Notes: generated from the letters alone by a model not told the origin. A stretch of DNA of 64,000 nucleotides from Elysia chlorotica (GCA_003991915.1 RQTK01000148.1:195047-259046); one strand, 5' to 3'. Shown: positions 49,001 to 59,536, numbered from the stretch's first letter. Translations and numbers: made by a program.

Positions 49001-51625
49001 AAGAGACCAGTTATGTGTCATTTTTTCGTACCATCTTCATGCAGGCTGTGCTTTATATTTATTCTTGTATCTGATTTTAAACAATTTCACTGATACATGT
49101 TTTATCGTAATTTTAGTTTGTTAATCTCTATATTGTGTTATTAACTATTATAACTTTTGAATGATTGTGTGTTTCTGAAACGTTAATACATATGTTAATG
49201 CAGTTTCTTCTTTCTACAGCTATTATTAGGTACATTGTAAATATTTCTTGCAGATGGAGCATGCATTTTTAAAACATTACCCTTGAGGGATAAAATAACA
49301 CACATTCTCATTGTATCTTTTCTATCTATTAAAATAAAGAGGTTACCTGTCTGAAAGTTGCCCGAATACCACAGCGCCGCATAATCGTCCTGCGAAAAAC
49401 ACCGATTTTGTGGTGCTTTTCCAAAAGCTTTGTTCGCACACGAGGTTAAACTATCAGGAATAAAATGTAACGGATTAAAATGAGCAAAAACATTGAAGTG
49501 ATATAGATATAAGTTCATGTTTAATGTCTTGGTACGAAAGGAAGGAATGACAAAGGAATACAAATGAATAAGAGTGAAGAAATATCAATAGGTACTGAGC
49601 AATGTCGAGATAGAGATAAAGACGGAAAGGGAGATACAGCTCAATAATAGAGTGAAGCTAATAAAACAATACTGAGAGACAAAGGAACGAAGAGAGTTTT
49701 TTTTTTTAATTATAACTTTACGGAAACTTTATATCTTATATTTTCATCAGGTGGTATGTGTGATTTTATATGACTAAAATTGTTTAATTTTTGCGGTATT
49801 TAACCTGTGAAATAGCATCGGTATTAAAATCTAAAAGACTAGTTCCTTCTACCACATCCTTGTAGGCTGGAAAAAATAGCACAAAGTTTGCTTGGTTAAG
49901 CAGTTCATATTTAATCGTTCAGAGACTACATATTCCGGTAACATATGTATTTGTCCGATTTCGTTTCCTGCTGGTTGGGTCGTTGTCCACTCAACGCACC
50001 ATACTCTTATTGTAGTATTTTTGACACTGCTATTTTATCAATATATTTATGCTACTGTAAGCTTTGTTCTGTGTTATGACCTCTAAGTCTTCTAAAAAAC
50101 TAAATACAGAGACTGGATAGTTAGCATCGTGGCGTGACTACTACAAGTTTTTAAAAGATGTAAAGAAAATATGCCTGCATCGGATGCAAAGATACGTGGT
50201 AGACATACTATTAAAAGTTTTATAGGCCATTGAGTAGGACATCTGCTTCCGACGCAAAAGGTCCGTGGTTCGAGCAGTGGGGATTTCGCTCCCTACTGGT
50301 TGGGTTGGTGTCAGCACATAAAATTGTCAGACATCAGTCATGGGGCCCGCCCATAATAAAGCTTATATCGTGCTGATGTTCGACGTTAAACCAACTCAAC
50401 AACTAGTTTTATAAACAAGGGAAGACTAACCACGAAAGTGTTCTGTACAGTCATATTCTTTATCAATCTATTGTATCTTTAAATTACTCTAAATTTGTAT
50501 TCCCCCATCATATATTTTAGGTTGTCTGCCCTTGCTTTCAATTGTATTCATTTCACAGGTACGAATTTTTTTCATAGGTAAGCATTGTCACATAGGTGTT
50601 AAGGTAACAGCTGTTCACTATCTCCTGGGGTGAAATATCTAAGTTCAATTAGCTGTGAATGGTTTGCTTCAATAGTGCGATTATTGCATTATGATAAGAG
50701 GTATATTTTTAAACAGTGCATGGAACAAAATACTTCTACAGCTTTAAATGGTTATGCTTTATCTAGGATTTTTTTTTTAAAAGCTGTTTTAAGGGATCGG
50801 CGGAAAAAAAGTAAAAAAACATAGGCAGATGGTTGACTAGCTCGTGAGACAAACAGATGGATAGGTACATAACTTTCAAAAGATAACAATGACAAAACAA
50901 AGAAATGTTAAACTGGGAAGAGGAGTTAACTTAAACATAAATCAGTAGGCTACTAAACTTTGGTACATTTTATGCTTGATACTAGTGCCAGTACTTAAAA
51001 TGCTATAAATAAAATAGTTATTTTTGGTACATAATCTTAGGTAGCATAGAAAAAGTATCCTAACGGCACCAAGACCCATTTTTCTACTGACACTAATAGC
51101 CAGTAAAAAAAACAGCCCCAAAACAACAGAAACCTTAAATCATTAAAAGGGTAAACTGGAATAATAAGCATTAAAACTGACCTCTGAAGTTATTGTTTCC
51201 GCATAGACATCTCGAGAGTAATGGTAACCGTGTGTACATAAAACCTGTCTCCTTGACACATTCCTTGGAAAGGATATTACCCCACCCCTTGACGGCATCG
51301 GGTAAGTCGCATTACGACTCTCGAGAAACCTCTCATCGAATGATCCTGACATGGAAGTCACCGTTTCCATCAAGTCATACTGGTAGCATTCGGAGTCCGG
51401 GGGTATCAACAAGTCCTTTCTCTCGCTGTGTGATAGGTTTTCCAGAGGCGTTTGGGATACATTTAAGGCGCTTATATCACAATGGAATTCTGGAGATGCG
51501 CCAATGAAGACCATGTTCAGGGCGTGCCAGGCTGAGGCGATGGAGAAGAGACACAGCAGGAAGAACCGCACCTTCTGGTACCGCCCAAACTCGCCCAGAG
51601 CTTCCATGAGATTGTCGAAATGCAT
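42859..51625 (-). CDS. SLC22-family organic ion transporter (MFS), complete, nine exons
   Basis: Predicted plasma-membrane transporter of organic anions, cations or zwitterions, 541 residues (SLC22 proteins are usually about 540-560). Exons on the minus strand: 51625-51182, 49450-49347, 48495-48341, 48212-48044, 47428-47204, 45183-45128, 44627-44457, 43699-43591, 43051-42859. Every junction is GT-AG and the frames join without a stop. Helix 1 spans about residues 18-42. A long extracellular loop follows with four N-glycosylation sequons (N55, N63, N105, N122) and Cys49, 80, 130 and 153. Family signatures present are GQLSDRFGRR (178-187), ATEMVGPRYR (235-244), PESIRWL (294-300), NKVGRRGP (about 410-417), EIFPTVIR (471-478) and PETAGKPL (529-536). 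Arg490 sits in SARIGG, where cation-type OCTs carry Asp. This favours an OAT- or OCTN-like substrate range, but the ligand is unknown. The start is the first in-frame Met (context CACCATGC). Confidence 0.95.
43591..43699 (-). CDS. SLC22-family transporter exon 8 (residues 442-478)
   Basis: Acceptor ATGTGCAG, donor GTAAGTG. It encodes LETLTVILAMVGKFGITASY, helix 10 and the EIFPTVIR signature. Confidence 0.93.
44095..44275 (-). mobile_element. SINE fragment in transporter intron 7
   Basis: On the minus strand a tRNA-like head (GTTAAAGCGTTGGGC, CCGGTTCGATCTAACG) is followed at some distance by AAAATTTTCAGACGTTATTT. This matches the body word order of the 46155 copy. The middle is missing or decayed. 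Confidence 0.5.
44312..44422. mobile_element. Palindromic MITE-like element, copy 6, in transporter intron 7
   Basis: The left arm GTTGTAAGTACAACCTCG and right arm GGCAACGTTGTACTTACGAC are complementary. The stem extends through ATAAGCTTACGATTCATT and its partial partner. It ends about 35 bp from the exon 7 donor. Confidence 0.75.
44457..44627 (-). CDS. SLC22-family transporter exon 7 (residues 385-442)
   Basis: Acceptor ATTTCCAG. It encodes NPYLNFCVAGAVELPAYAMC (helix 8), the NKVGRRGP loop and helix 9, ending IPTGDSG. The donor GTGTGA is the weakest of the set, but it is the only one that keeps the frame into exon 8. Confidence 0.9.
45128..45183 (-). CDS. SLC22-family transporter exon 6 (residues 366-385)
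   Basis: A 56-bp exon reading LVNAMVYYGLSLNTENLA, the rest of helix 7. Acceptor GTTTCAG, donor GTAAAA. Confidence 0.9.
45505..45695 (+). mobile_element. SINE body, diverged, in transporter intron 5
   Basis: Plus-strand words TTCCTTACTGGTTGGATCGC, ATGTGACCGGCTGAAAGAGG, GGTGTGGGGGCACGTACATT and TTGTCAGAAACTACTTTTAG occur in family order. The tail is a CCAAACGAACTCAACTC variant. Confidence 0.65.
46155..46428 (-). mobile_element. SINE, near full length but diverged, in transporter intron 5
   Basis: On the minus strand the head is near 46370-46428 (GTTGGTCTCTCAATCAGGAG, then GATTTGAAACCC). The body has GTTGGTCGGTGTCAGTATAA, a GGTATTATCCCTGC-like stretch, GGCAGCACGTAAAATTTTCA and a tail near TTGGACGCTAATC. 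It lies directly next to the exon 5 repeat array. Confidence 0.65.
46426..47196. repeat. Tandem array of decayed copies of the end of exon 5
   Basis: Plus-strand units start CTACCAATTAAACCAAAC, the complement of the exon 5 end plus donor, at about 46426, 46471, 46766, 46883, 46985 and 47098. The real exon end follows at 47200. Each complete unit continues with a GATGC.GCAG...TGCGGATACAAACCACCAG block matching about 85 bp of coding sequence. Two subtypes alternate, of about 101 and 116 bp. Units around 46770 and 46985 share GCCAACCGAATGATATACAT; units around 46885 and 47100 share CTGGCCCATGACATACAATC. A unique segment at about 46575-46755 interrupts the array. Most units carry an in-frame TAG on the coding strand. 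Confidence 0.9.
47204..47428 (-). CDS. SLC22-family transporter exon 5 (residues 291-366)
   Basis: Acceptor CCGCCAG. It encodes VLPESIRWLISRGRDAEADK, the long cytoplasmic loop between helices 6 and 7, and the start of helix 7 (RLSLNVWFN). Donor GTAGGT. Its last roughly 85 bp plus the first intron bases are repeated several times, in decayed form, in the following intron. Confidence 0.93.
48044..48212 (-). CDS. SLC22-family transporter exon 4 (residues 235-291)
   Basis: After acceptor TTCCACAG it gives ATEMVGPRYRVIAGFVSQSF, helices 5 and 6, ending FGLYW and a split Trp codon before GTAAAT. Confidence 0.93.
48341..48495 (-). CDS. SLC22-family transporter exon 3 (residues 183-235)
   Basis: Completes the Arg183 codon, then FGRRPMFFIG, helix 3 and helix 4 up to LVAYTL. 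The donor is the strong GTGAGT. The following intron is only 128 bp. Confidence 0.93.
49347..49450 (-). CDS. SLC22-family transporter exon 2 (residues 149-183)
   Basis: After acceptor CTGATAG it reads FNLVCEQSFW, then KSVFFAGRLCGAVVFGQLSD, helix 2 and the start of the MFS loop 2-3 motif. It ends in the split Arg183 codon (AG|A) before donor GTAACC. The 104 bp fit the flanking phases exactly. Confidence 0.93.
50215..50403 (+). mobile_element. tRNA-derived SINE, internally deleted, in transporter intron 1
   Basis: The head reads GGACATCTGCTTCCGACGCA, with a good B box GGTTCGAGCAG at 50268-50278. CCCTACTGGTTGGGTTGGTG then jumps straight to CAGCACATAAAATTGTCAG, skipping about 60 bp of body present in other copies. 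The tail is CGACGTTAAACCAACTCAAC. Confidence 0.8.
51182..51625 (-). CDS. SLC22-family transporter exon 1 (residues 1-148)
   Basis: Encodes the cytoplasmic N-terminus (MHFDNLMEALGEFGRYQKVR), helix 1 and most of the glycosylated extracellular loop. It ends TTCAGAG before donor GTCAGT, phase 0. The open frame runs on 12 codons into the intron. Confidence 0.93.
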
Positions 51626-52139
51626 GGTGCTTACCGGCTGTCAGTTCAAAGTAAATTTTAACCGCTCTGAGCCTAGGTCTGTTTCGGATGGAGTGATATA
51701 GAAATAAAGTTTATAGTTTAAAAAGATTACTTAAGTTTTGTGTTTTTGCCTTTGGTAGGTGCTCAGCCTTATCTCGTTTTGTCTTGCGGCCTGGGGTGGG
51801 AGTACAATATGTACACAAATTTTCCAACGAAGGAAAAATAAGCAGTTCTCAAGGTCTCTACAATTTCAGGCGAAAGTGCTAACTACTGTGCACTCAGTGA
51901 TTTAAGTAGGTCACAACGATCTTGAAAACTAAAACATATAAAGCAAATAACAAAAAAACATATTCTAAATTGTTTATACCATAGTATACATTTCTTCTAT
52001 GCACTCTATCTTTTTTCTGTGTTATGTTGGCCCTTTTATGATAACCAGTGCACTTTTTAATTTCTTTATATTTAATGTATATACATGAATATTAAATAGT
52101 TATATATTAATATTGATTTATACACATAACTTCTAGATA
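51626..52139. other. Upstream flank of the transporter gene
   Basis: Should contain the 5' UTR and promoter on the minus strand. I see no clear TATA box at a convincing distance and no upstream coding exon. The transcription start cannot be placed. Confidence 0.4.
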
Positions 52140-52215
52140 CTGGAAGTGGCTGAGATTCATACTCTGACTCCCTAATTGTCGGGCCAGGACACTATCGCCT
52201 GAGCTACAGATGCTT
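52140..52215 (-). mobile_element. tRNA-like sequence, probably a SINE head of a second family
   Basis: On the minus strand it reads CTGTAGCTCAGGCGATAGTG, a good A-box block. The TGGCCCGACAATTAGGGAGT stretch and a B-box-like GAGTATGAATCTC follow. The D and anticodon stems do not close properly and the B box lacks the TTCGA core. A working tRNA gene is therefore unlikely. The body differs from the main SINE family. Confidence 0.45.
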
Positions 52216-54935
52216 CAGCTGCTTTGTTTAGAAATGGTGTAAAAGTATATAGATATAATGTGCCTAGATCAATAAAAATGTAATATTTCACGTATACAAA
52301 TACAAAATAATAAAACATTACACTGGTTCTGATATTAGAGATAAAATATAACATAGATGAAAGAAGGATTGCATAGCTTAAATTCGTGGAGATAATTTAT
52401 ATTTACTGTGTATAATACAAAAGCTTTAGGCAGCTAGTTTATTCCAAAAATAATTACGTTACACATGTTTTCCAGCTGGCCGTGTAAAAATCCTCAGGAA
52501 TTACTTGCAATGTAAAAATAATCTTACTGGTTTTTTATTATAAATCTCTTTTAAAATTACGCCTTGAATGCACACGTTTATTTCGCTTAGTTATTTCGAT
52601 TTCAGGATTTAACAAACTTGTAAAAGGCTATATTTTTCACTTCATCGATTTAGAGAAAAGGTATCAATTATTTGACGGGGCTATAGTGCTATAAGGCTTG
52701 TCATGAGAACAAATCATATCGAAAGTATTTTTTTTAAATTTCCAAATGAGCAAAATAAATTGTTGTTTTTTTTAAGGCCACAGTTCTGACACTGTAATGT
52801 CCTTTTATTATTCAGTCCAGTGATGGCGGCTGGCATGACCCGATTTCTCTACCTGAAGACCCGTTCATTGTTGTCACCGGCCGCTAGGCTTTTTTGTTTC
52901 CGTGTGTCTAAACACTATTTTATTCAGTTTGCGACTCAAAAGGCGGACTGCCATCATTATTCCCCAAAAAACAAAGACAAACTAATGAATGGCGTTTACT
53001 TGAGTAAAATAAATGCGGTAAAACTAGGCTTACTTTTCATTGGATTTGATGTACCTCGTAAGATATTAAATATAATTTGTTACAGAAAATGGCCACAAAA
53101 AACAAAACACATCTTCGCTCTATTTAACGCAAGTAAATTGGCACAGAGTTCAATCACAAAATGGTCATTATAATGTTACGTAAAAATAATGGTAGAGCCT
53201 ATGTGTAGACTTTGAAAATAAATTTTAAATAACAATATGACTATATACATTTCTTAAAAGCCAAAGATTTCTGCAGCTAGCTTCTAAAAACAAACGAATT
53301 TATACCATTAATCTCACAGTTCACTGCTTCGCTCCAAACACAGGGGCTATTGTAAATTGTATTACCAAACAAGCTTGCATCTCATACCAAAAATGTATGC
53401 CTATGTGTAACAAGTGCAATCATCATTAATTACTGCATTGTCTTTCATAGCATCAGATAAGAGAGCGATCTGGCTAGCCAAATGATAGTAATAACCAAAA
53501 TAACGCTTTTTCCTTTTTCGCTTTTGAATAATAATTATCATTGTGAGTGCAAAGTAAAGAATATACTGATAAGCGATCCTCTTTTGGAGTAGGATGACCT
53601 TTCGAATGCACTAAATTATCGCAAAAGCATTCTAAACAAAGTGAGATAACGTAATAATAACATTGCCATTACCCTTTAGAATTTTGGGGTGGTTTTTTTG
53701 TGTTCGAATCAGTAACTATAGATCTAGATCTAGATTTAACGCTTTTGAACTGAAGATTCTGCGGTGCAGAATAAACCGTATAGACATAATGAATATAAGG
53801 TGTCGAGTTTTCTTTGTTAAAATAGTTTTAAGCATGTTTGTATTACATACACGCAATTAAGTCTCGTTGAAATGATAGGCTGCGGTACAAATGTTGCAGG
53901 AAATATGCCAAGATTATAAATATATTGCTTTATTCTCATTAAAGTAATATGCTCGAAAAGGGTAACTGATCGACACTTGTTACTATTGAAGTCAAACTAA
54001 TTTAAGCGAACTTTTAAAACACAACCTGTATGCTAATAGTGGGATCGACATTTTTATCTTAAAAATTGTCTCAACCTTTGGTTTTAAATGTTACACTTAT
54101 GCACACAATATGCGAGACTACATCCAACTGCACAATAGCAATAAGTACATAATTTCATTGAGTTTCTTTGCTGCATTTTGTAGATCGATAGCTATTTTAA
54201 AAACAATCGTAAACTATTTTAAATTTTAGATCGATCGAATTATTTCTGGTCTTTTAAGATATACTTTGAATTTATGCCTTCTTATTTTGTTCAATAGGCA
54301 TGTATCTAGAAAAGGGTTGAGTCTTAATTATCCTTCTCTTTTTACCATCATCCTGGTAACGAACGAACTGTATGGTTTTATTATCCAAAAAGCTTTAAAC
54401 AAATAAAACATATTTACCTAAGTTGTTGCTTTCAGTAACCATTTTCAATAATTATAACCTCTTTACCAGGCACACACTCACTCTACTCCGTGAAAAGTCC
54501 TCAATTGTATAATTTATCTTTTAGACGAAGTCAGATTCATAGACTAATTAGCACATCATAATTAATAACTTTAAAGGCAAAAACTATTTCACAAACACAG
54601 GAATGACACACTATTGGAAACTCGCATGTTGTATTTTTTTAGTTTTTCAATTATTAAACCGAAACAAAGAAGTGAAAATTTAAAAAAAAATTCTACACCT
54701 CCCATGAAAAGATAGCATTCACACAGGTTTATGTTACAGACCTGCTTTCACCGTATTTTTACGTGTCCAGTGAATTCTGCCACATAACTGATGCGTCGAT
54801 AATTTAACATGCAGAAGCGGATCTGTGTATAGGGTTTCACTTTTTTCTATACGAGACAACAGATCACTCGGAGAATAAAGGCTAAGCGTGTAAGCCTATC
54901 AATTTCACCGGTTAAAAAAAAAAAGTCTGATTGTA
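52216..54935. other. Gene-free AT-rich sequence
   Basis: A 117-codon plus-strand frame at 52820-53173 has no recognised domain, no flanking splice sites and AT-driven composition past its first third. I treat it as chance. Nothing else was recognised. Confidence 0.5.
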
Positions 54936-54937
54936 CA

Positions 54938-55090
54938 TATCAAGCCAAAATAAGTTACGAACCTTGAGAATCTAATGGTTTCTTTTTCGTTGCTACTTTA
55001 TCGTTTTAATATTGATATCAAGCCAAAATACGTTACGAACTTCGGGAATCTATTGCTTTCTTTTAGTTTATCGGTTGTCTTGTTGTTGTT
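54938..55090. repeat. Tandem duplication, period about 78 bp
   Basis: TATCAAGCCAAAATAAGTTA with ACGAAC, GAATCTA and TTTCTTTT, followed by a second copy starting TATCAAGCCAAAATACGTTA. Confidence 0.75.
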
Positions 55091-55198
55091 CTTTAATTAT
55101 TTTTTTTTCTTAAATATTATATTTTACCGTTTTGATAGTTATATAGAAAGTAATAATTTATCATAAATATAGTAAATCACACAGTAAGGTGGTTTGGA

Positions 55199-55367
55199 AG
55201 GAACATTCACCAAGAATAAAGAGTGTTTATTCTCAATATAACAATAAAGCTTGAAGAGCATTATTAAATGCACGCATAAGTAGAAGAAACATTCACGAAG
55301 AACAGTGTTTATTCTCAACATAACAATAAAGTTTGAAAAGGATTATTAAATGCACGCATACGTAAAA
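55199..55367. repeat. Tandem duplication, period about 86 bp
   Basis: Both copies contain ACATTCAC.AAGAA, GTGTTTATTCTCAA, ATAACAATAAAG and GATTATTAAATGCACGCATA-like words. The first copy is at about 55199-55278 and the second at 55285-55367. Confidence 0.8.
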
Positions 55368-55714
55368 GTTTCGGAGCAACATCAAATTCAGTCACTTTCT
55401 TGATGCTAAAAGGCACTAGTATTTTAAACTATGTGGTTTTATATGATTATGACCACAAGCTGAAGTATAGATGGCTGTTCTATGTTTTCTATCGAACACG
55501 TTTTCTGCCTCTCTTTTCGGTGAGGAAAACTAGGACTGCGTTCAGTAGGCCACTCACAAAGGTTATGGTCTATTTTTGTAGGGATATGAACTGGGTCAAC
55601 AGAAGAATGATGTTCCATTTTAGCGTGTTCCGGCATTTTAACGGAAACCGAGTTTTCTTGAGGGTAGGAGAGAAAAGTTAAAAAGAGAAGTAAAAGTATC
55701 TACACCATCTTCTT

Positions 55715-55781
<67 letters not shown>

Positions 55782-55805
55782 CTCTCTTTCCCCTCTCTCA
55801 CTGTC
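55715..55805. repeat. (CT)n microsatellite
   Basis: Near-pure CT array with one TTCTC break. It precedes the first copy of the segmental duplication. Confidence 0.9.
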
Positions 55806-55825
55806 TCTCTCACTGGCTCGTCCTC

Positions 55826-56365
55826 TACAAGCTTTATCTATTATTCTCTTTTGCGGTCTAAAGCTCTTTGTTTTTGTTTTTTATATTAATGGATATCGTT
55901 TCTGTTTCTTCACCATGTATCTTTCAGAAGCATTACTTTCCTCTTTACAATACACACATGCCGCATAATTTTAAATTTGTATCAACTAAAGAGCAATCCA
56001 CAACTAGACCATCACATAATCAGTTCGCCTTATATGATCTAAATATGTACTATAGCTATTTTACTAAACATATAATGAATGCTAAAATTTAACCTGTAAT
56101 TGCTTCCGGTCGCAGCTGCTGTAAACATAACTAACTTTGTAAACTTACCATGTTACATCGATTGACCTACATGTACTTCTTAGTATTTTCAACATCATTC
56201 AGTCTTGAACTTGATTTGTCATTAGTTTTTAATGTAGAACACACAACACTTTATGTAAATGTTCATTTTACAGTATTAAATTAACTGTTGCTCTGTTGTT
56301 TTTTTTCACATATTTTAGATGTAAACTTTTTTTTCCAGAGGCAGAATTTGTATTGTTTTGTTCCG

Positions 56366-56442
<77 letters not shown>

Positions 56443-56835
56443 AATCTTGTGTCCCATGTACATATTTTAGATGTAAACTTTTTTTTCCAGAGGCAGAATT
56501 TGTATTGTTTTGATTAAAATATTTGCCATGGTGTTGCTTTTTTAAATGATAATTATCACTAATATTTAATTACACTTTGTGCATAATATCAATTTTGACA
56601 TTTAGTATGGACTTTATCTTGCTTTCCCCTAAGTAGAGCAAGTTTTGTTTTTTTAGTGTTTGTTTCATTTATATTGTTTTATTCCTTGTATTTTGTTTTA
56701 CTGTCCAGTGTTGGAAACATATGGATATTTTTTTAAATCCTAGGGGACTAAGGGTGGTTGATACATTTTCATAATACGATTCAATTTTTCGATAAGACTT
56801 ATCGCCTTATACTTTACTATGAGTAAACATGCGTG
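55826..56835. repeat. Segmental duplication, copy 1 (partner 57673-58470)
   Basis: Shares CTTTTGCGGTCTAAAGCTCT, AACATAACTAACTTTGTAAA, TTACATCGATTGACCTACAT, the (GTT)n block and CATAATACGATTCAA...CTTATCGCCTTA with the partner in order. Within this copy the ATATTTTAGATGTAAACT...GTATTGTTTTG stretch is itself doubled on both sides of the GTT array (about 56310-56362 and 56461-56512). Confidence 0.8.
56365..56442. repeat. (GTT)n microsatellite
   Basis: About 26 uninterrupted GTT units inside the segmental duplication. The partner has only about 13 (58103-58140). Confidence 0.95.
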
Positions 56836-57017
56836 TTTAGGTACGGCTCACTAAAGGCTAGAAAAGTGAAAATTGTCAAAAGATAATTGCGTTTTGTGGG
56901 GTTAGAAATCTTGACTGTAGTGATTTAGATGCGTCGGCACGGCCGGACGGTCCCATTCTGATCTTGTCTCCCCTCAAAGAAAATATAGGTTAAACCAATA
57001 GAACGCGACATTAGCTG

Positions 57018-57020
<3 letters not shown>

Positions 57021-57097
<77 letters not shown>
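57021..57097. repeat. (GA)n microsatellite
   Basis: Near-pure GA array of about 75 bp. Confidence 0.95.
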
Positions 57098-57098
<1 letters not shown>

Positions 57099-57535
57099 AG
57101 ATTGAAGAGACACACCTATCCTTGACTTCGCGCGTATATTTTGAGAAGTTTTTTGGGGGTAGGTGAGTGAGTTTGTTTTTTACGGCACGTGATCACGGTA
57201 ATTTTTTGGGTAAGAAACATCATAATTCATATGATACATTTTTCTCAGTTTGTATGTGGATTATTAGATATAATTATTTTCTTGCGCTGTTCTGTTTTGA
57301 TCGTATTGTTTTACTTTATTGGGGATAGCGACAATTTTTACACATATACATAGTAAAGAATCCCTTCTCATAACTCGAAGTCGAGCGTGTCCGAAGTATA
57401 TTGAGGCCTTTTAGTTGTTGATCAATTTGGCTCTCAACATGGGTCATGTGTTGTGATGTTAGACGGTGATAGAGCAAAGTTCCTTTCGGCGAATAGAATC
57501 TCTCAGAGGAACCTACGAGACGGTAAGCCCAGAAA
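57098..57535. other. Gene-free sequence
   Basis: Spacer between the two segmental copies. No feature was recognised. Confidence 0.5.
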
Positions 57536-57566
57536 GAGGGAGAAAGAGAGAGAGAGAGAGAGAGAA

Positions 57567-57597
<31 letters not shown>

Positions 57598-57660
57598 GTC
57601 TCTCTCTCTCTGTCTCTCTGTCTCTCTCTCTCTCTTTCTCTCTCTCTGTCTCTCTCTCTA
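57536..57660. repeat. (GA)n meeting (CT)n, an inverted microsatellite
   Basis: A GA run of about 28 bp is followed directly by AATCTCTCTC and a CT/CTGTCT tract. The strand asymmetry flips at one point, so the sequence can fold on itself. Confidence 0.9.
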
Positions 57661-57672
57661 TGGCTTGCTCTC

Positions 57673-58104
57673 TTCAAGCTTTATCTATATTCTCTTTTGC
57701 GGTCTAAAGCTCTTTGTTGTTGTTTTTTGTTTGTTTCTTCACCGTGTATATTGCAGGGGTATCATTTTATCCTTTACAATACATACGTGCGGCATAAGTA
57801 TAAATTCGCATCAACTAAATATCAATCCTTAATCAGACCATCACATCATCAGTTTCGCCTCATAATTATGACCTAAATATGTACTGTAGCCGTTTTAATA
57901 AACATGTTATAATAAATGCTAAATTTTAACCTGTAATTGCTTCCGGTCGCAGCTGCTGTAAACATAACTAACTTTGTAAACTTACCATGTTACATCGATT
58001 GACCTACATGTACTTCTTGAACTTGATTTGTCATTAGTTTAGAATACACAACACTTTATGACTGTAAATATGTATTTTACAGTATCAAATTACCTCTTGT
58101 TCCG

Positions 58105-58140
<36 letters not shown>

Positions 58141-58470
58141 GTTACATCTTTTTGGCGTAAATTTTTTTACAGAGGCAACATTTTTATTGCAGTAGAACCG
58201 TAAGAGAACCATCTTTGCCGTGTTGTTCATGGTTTATTTTTAATGACAATTATCACTAATATATTTATTTATTTTGTGCATCATTTTTTATATTGTTTTA
58301 TTCCTTGTATTTTGTTTTACTGTCCAAAGTTGGAAGCATGTAGGCATTTTTAATTTTTTTTTTGTCCTTGTGTTTTTCTTTTAAAGTCTTATGGGACTAA
58401 GAGATGTTGTGCCATTTTCATAATACGATTCAAATTCTCGACAAGTCTTATCGCCTTAGACTTTACATAG
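57673..58470. repeat. Segmental duplication, copy 2 (partner 55826-56835)
   Basis: Starts CAAGCTTTATCTATATTCTC. It follows copy 1 with moderate divergence and several deletions, including the second half of the doublet around the GTT array. It ends CTTATCGCCTTAGACTTTAC. Confidence 0.8.
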
Positions 58471-58555
58471 TAAACATAAGTGTTATATATATAACATTGT
58501 ATTGTCCTACCTTGAAAGTATGGCCAGATCTTGCGACACATAAATATATATAGAA

Positions 58556-58560
58556 AGAGA

Positions 58561-58602
<42 letters not shown>
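58556..58602. repeat. (GA)n microsatellite
   Basis: Near-pure GA array. A GA array also follows copy 1 of the duplication, so it may be part of the duplicated unit. Confidence 0.9.
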
Positions 58603-58604
<2 letters not shown>

Positions 58605-58619
58605 AATCTGCTGGTTTGT

Positions 58620-58872
58620 CCATAATGCTTCAAGATTATTAGAAAACATCATGGATCATTATTGTCACAGATTCAATCCCTCATTCAACGAAATTTATTC
58701 GTCGGATTTTGTTCCCCATTGCTTTGGAAAGTTAACAGTATAATTTGACCCACGGCGACAAAAGTCCTGGTATCCCCGCACTGTCTTTTCGTGGCTGACG
58801 TAAAATCATAAGACGTTAGAAATGGGACCAGTCTGCGATATAATCATGTTGCTGACGTAACACCAACCAACC
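58620..58872 (+). mobile_element. SINE, diverged copy
   Basis: A degenerate B box (CAGATTCAATCCC) is followed by AACAGTATAATTTGACCC, TCCTGGTATCCCCGCACTGT, GTGGCTGACGTAAAATCATA and AGACGTTAGAAATGGGACCA. The tail GCTGACGTAACACCAACCAA gives the orientation. Confidence 0.65.
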
Positions 58873-59503
58873 AGTTATCTATAGGCAAATTGTCAAGCAT
58901 GCTAAAAAGGCTTTAACACAGGTTTATTGAAAGAAGCTCAAGTTTTATTTTAAGCACAATTTCAGAAACGATTAGGAGCATAATTATTATTAAATTAATC
59001 AGTCTATATATAAATGTAAACAGATTGAGACAATGCATCTAACATAACAACAAAGGTGATAAGCATTCCTTGTGATAAGAATCACTGCTAATACATGTAA
59101 CTGGGATAATACACTGACATATTTGTTTGTGTGTTTTATTTTATATAAACTGCCTTTGTAAATCTTAAACAGAAATATTGTTTGCATAGCGAAAAAATTC
59201 AGAATAATTTTAAAAACTACATCTGCTCCGTAATTATAGTAACTTCTATCACTTAATTTCAGATATAAATAGAATATAACAAAGTAATAGCATTTTAGAT
59301 TAAATCATGTCCGGCATGTGGGGTTTATTAATTAAAATTAAATAAGCTTCATTAAATCAACTGATTATTCTTGGTCCCAAATTAAATGAGGCATATTATA
59401 GGATATGGTTTTACAAAAGTTACAACTGGATTTTAAGAGAACATTTGGATTACAGTCTTAGCGTCTGTTAAACCACTCTCTCTCTATCTCTCTCTCCTTT
59501 GCC

Positions 59504-59536
<33 letters not shown>

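Noticed and set aside
50630-50824. Short frame in transporter intron 1
   Set aside because: It is on the opposite strand, AT-driven and has no domain.
51193-51507. 104-codon plus-strand frame
   Set aside because: It is antisense to transporter exon 1, whose frame is supported by family signatures and splicing.
52820-53173. 117-codon plus-strand frame
   Set aside because: There is no recognised domain, no splice context, no repeat homology and no clear codon bias. It fits chance in this amount of sequence.
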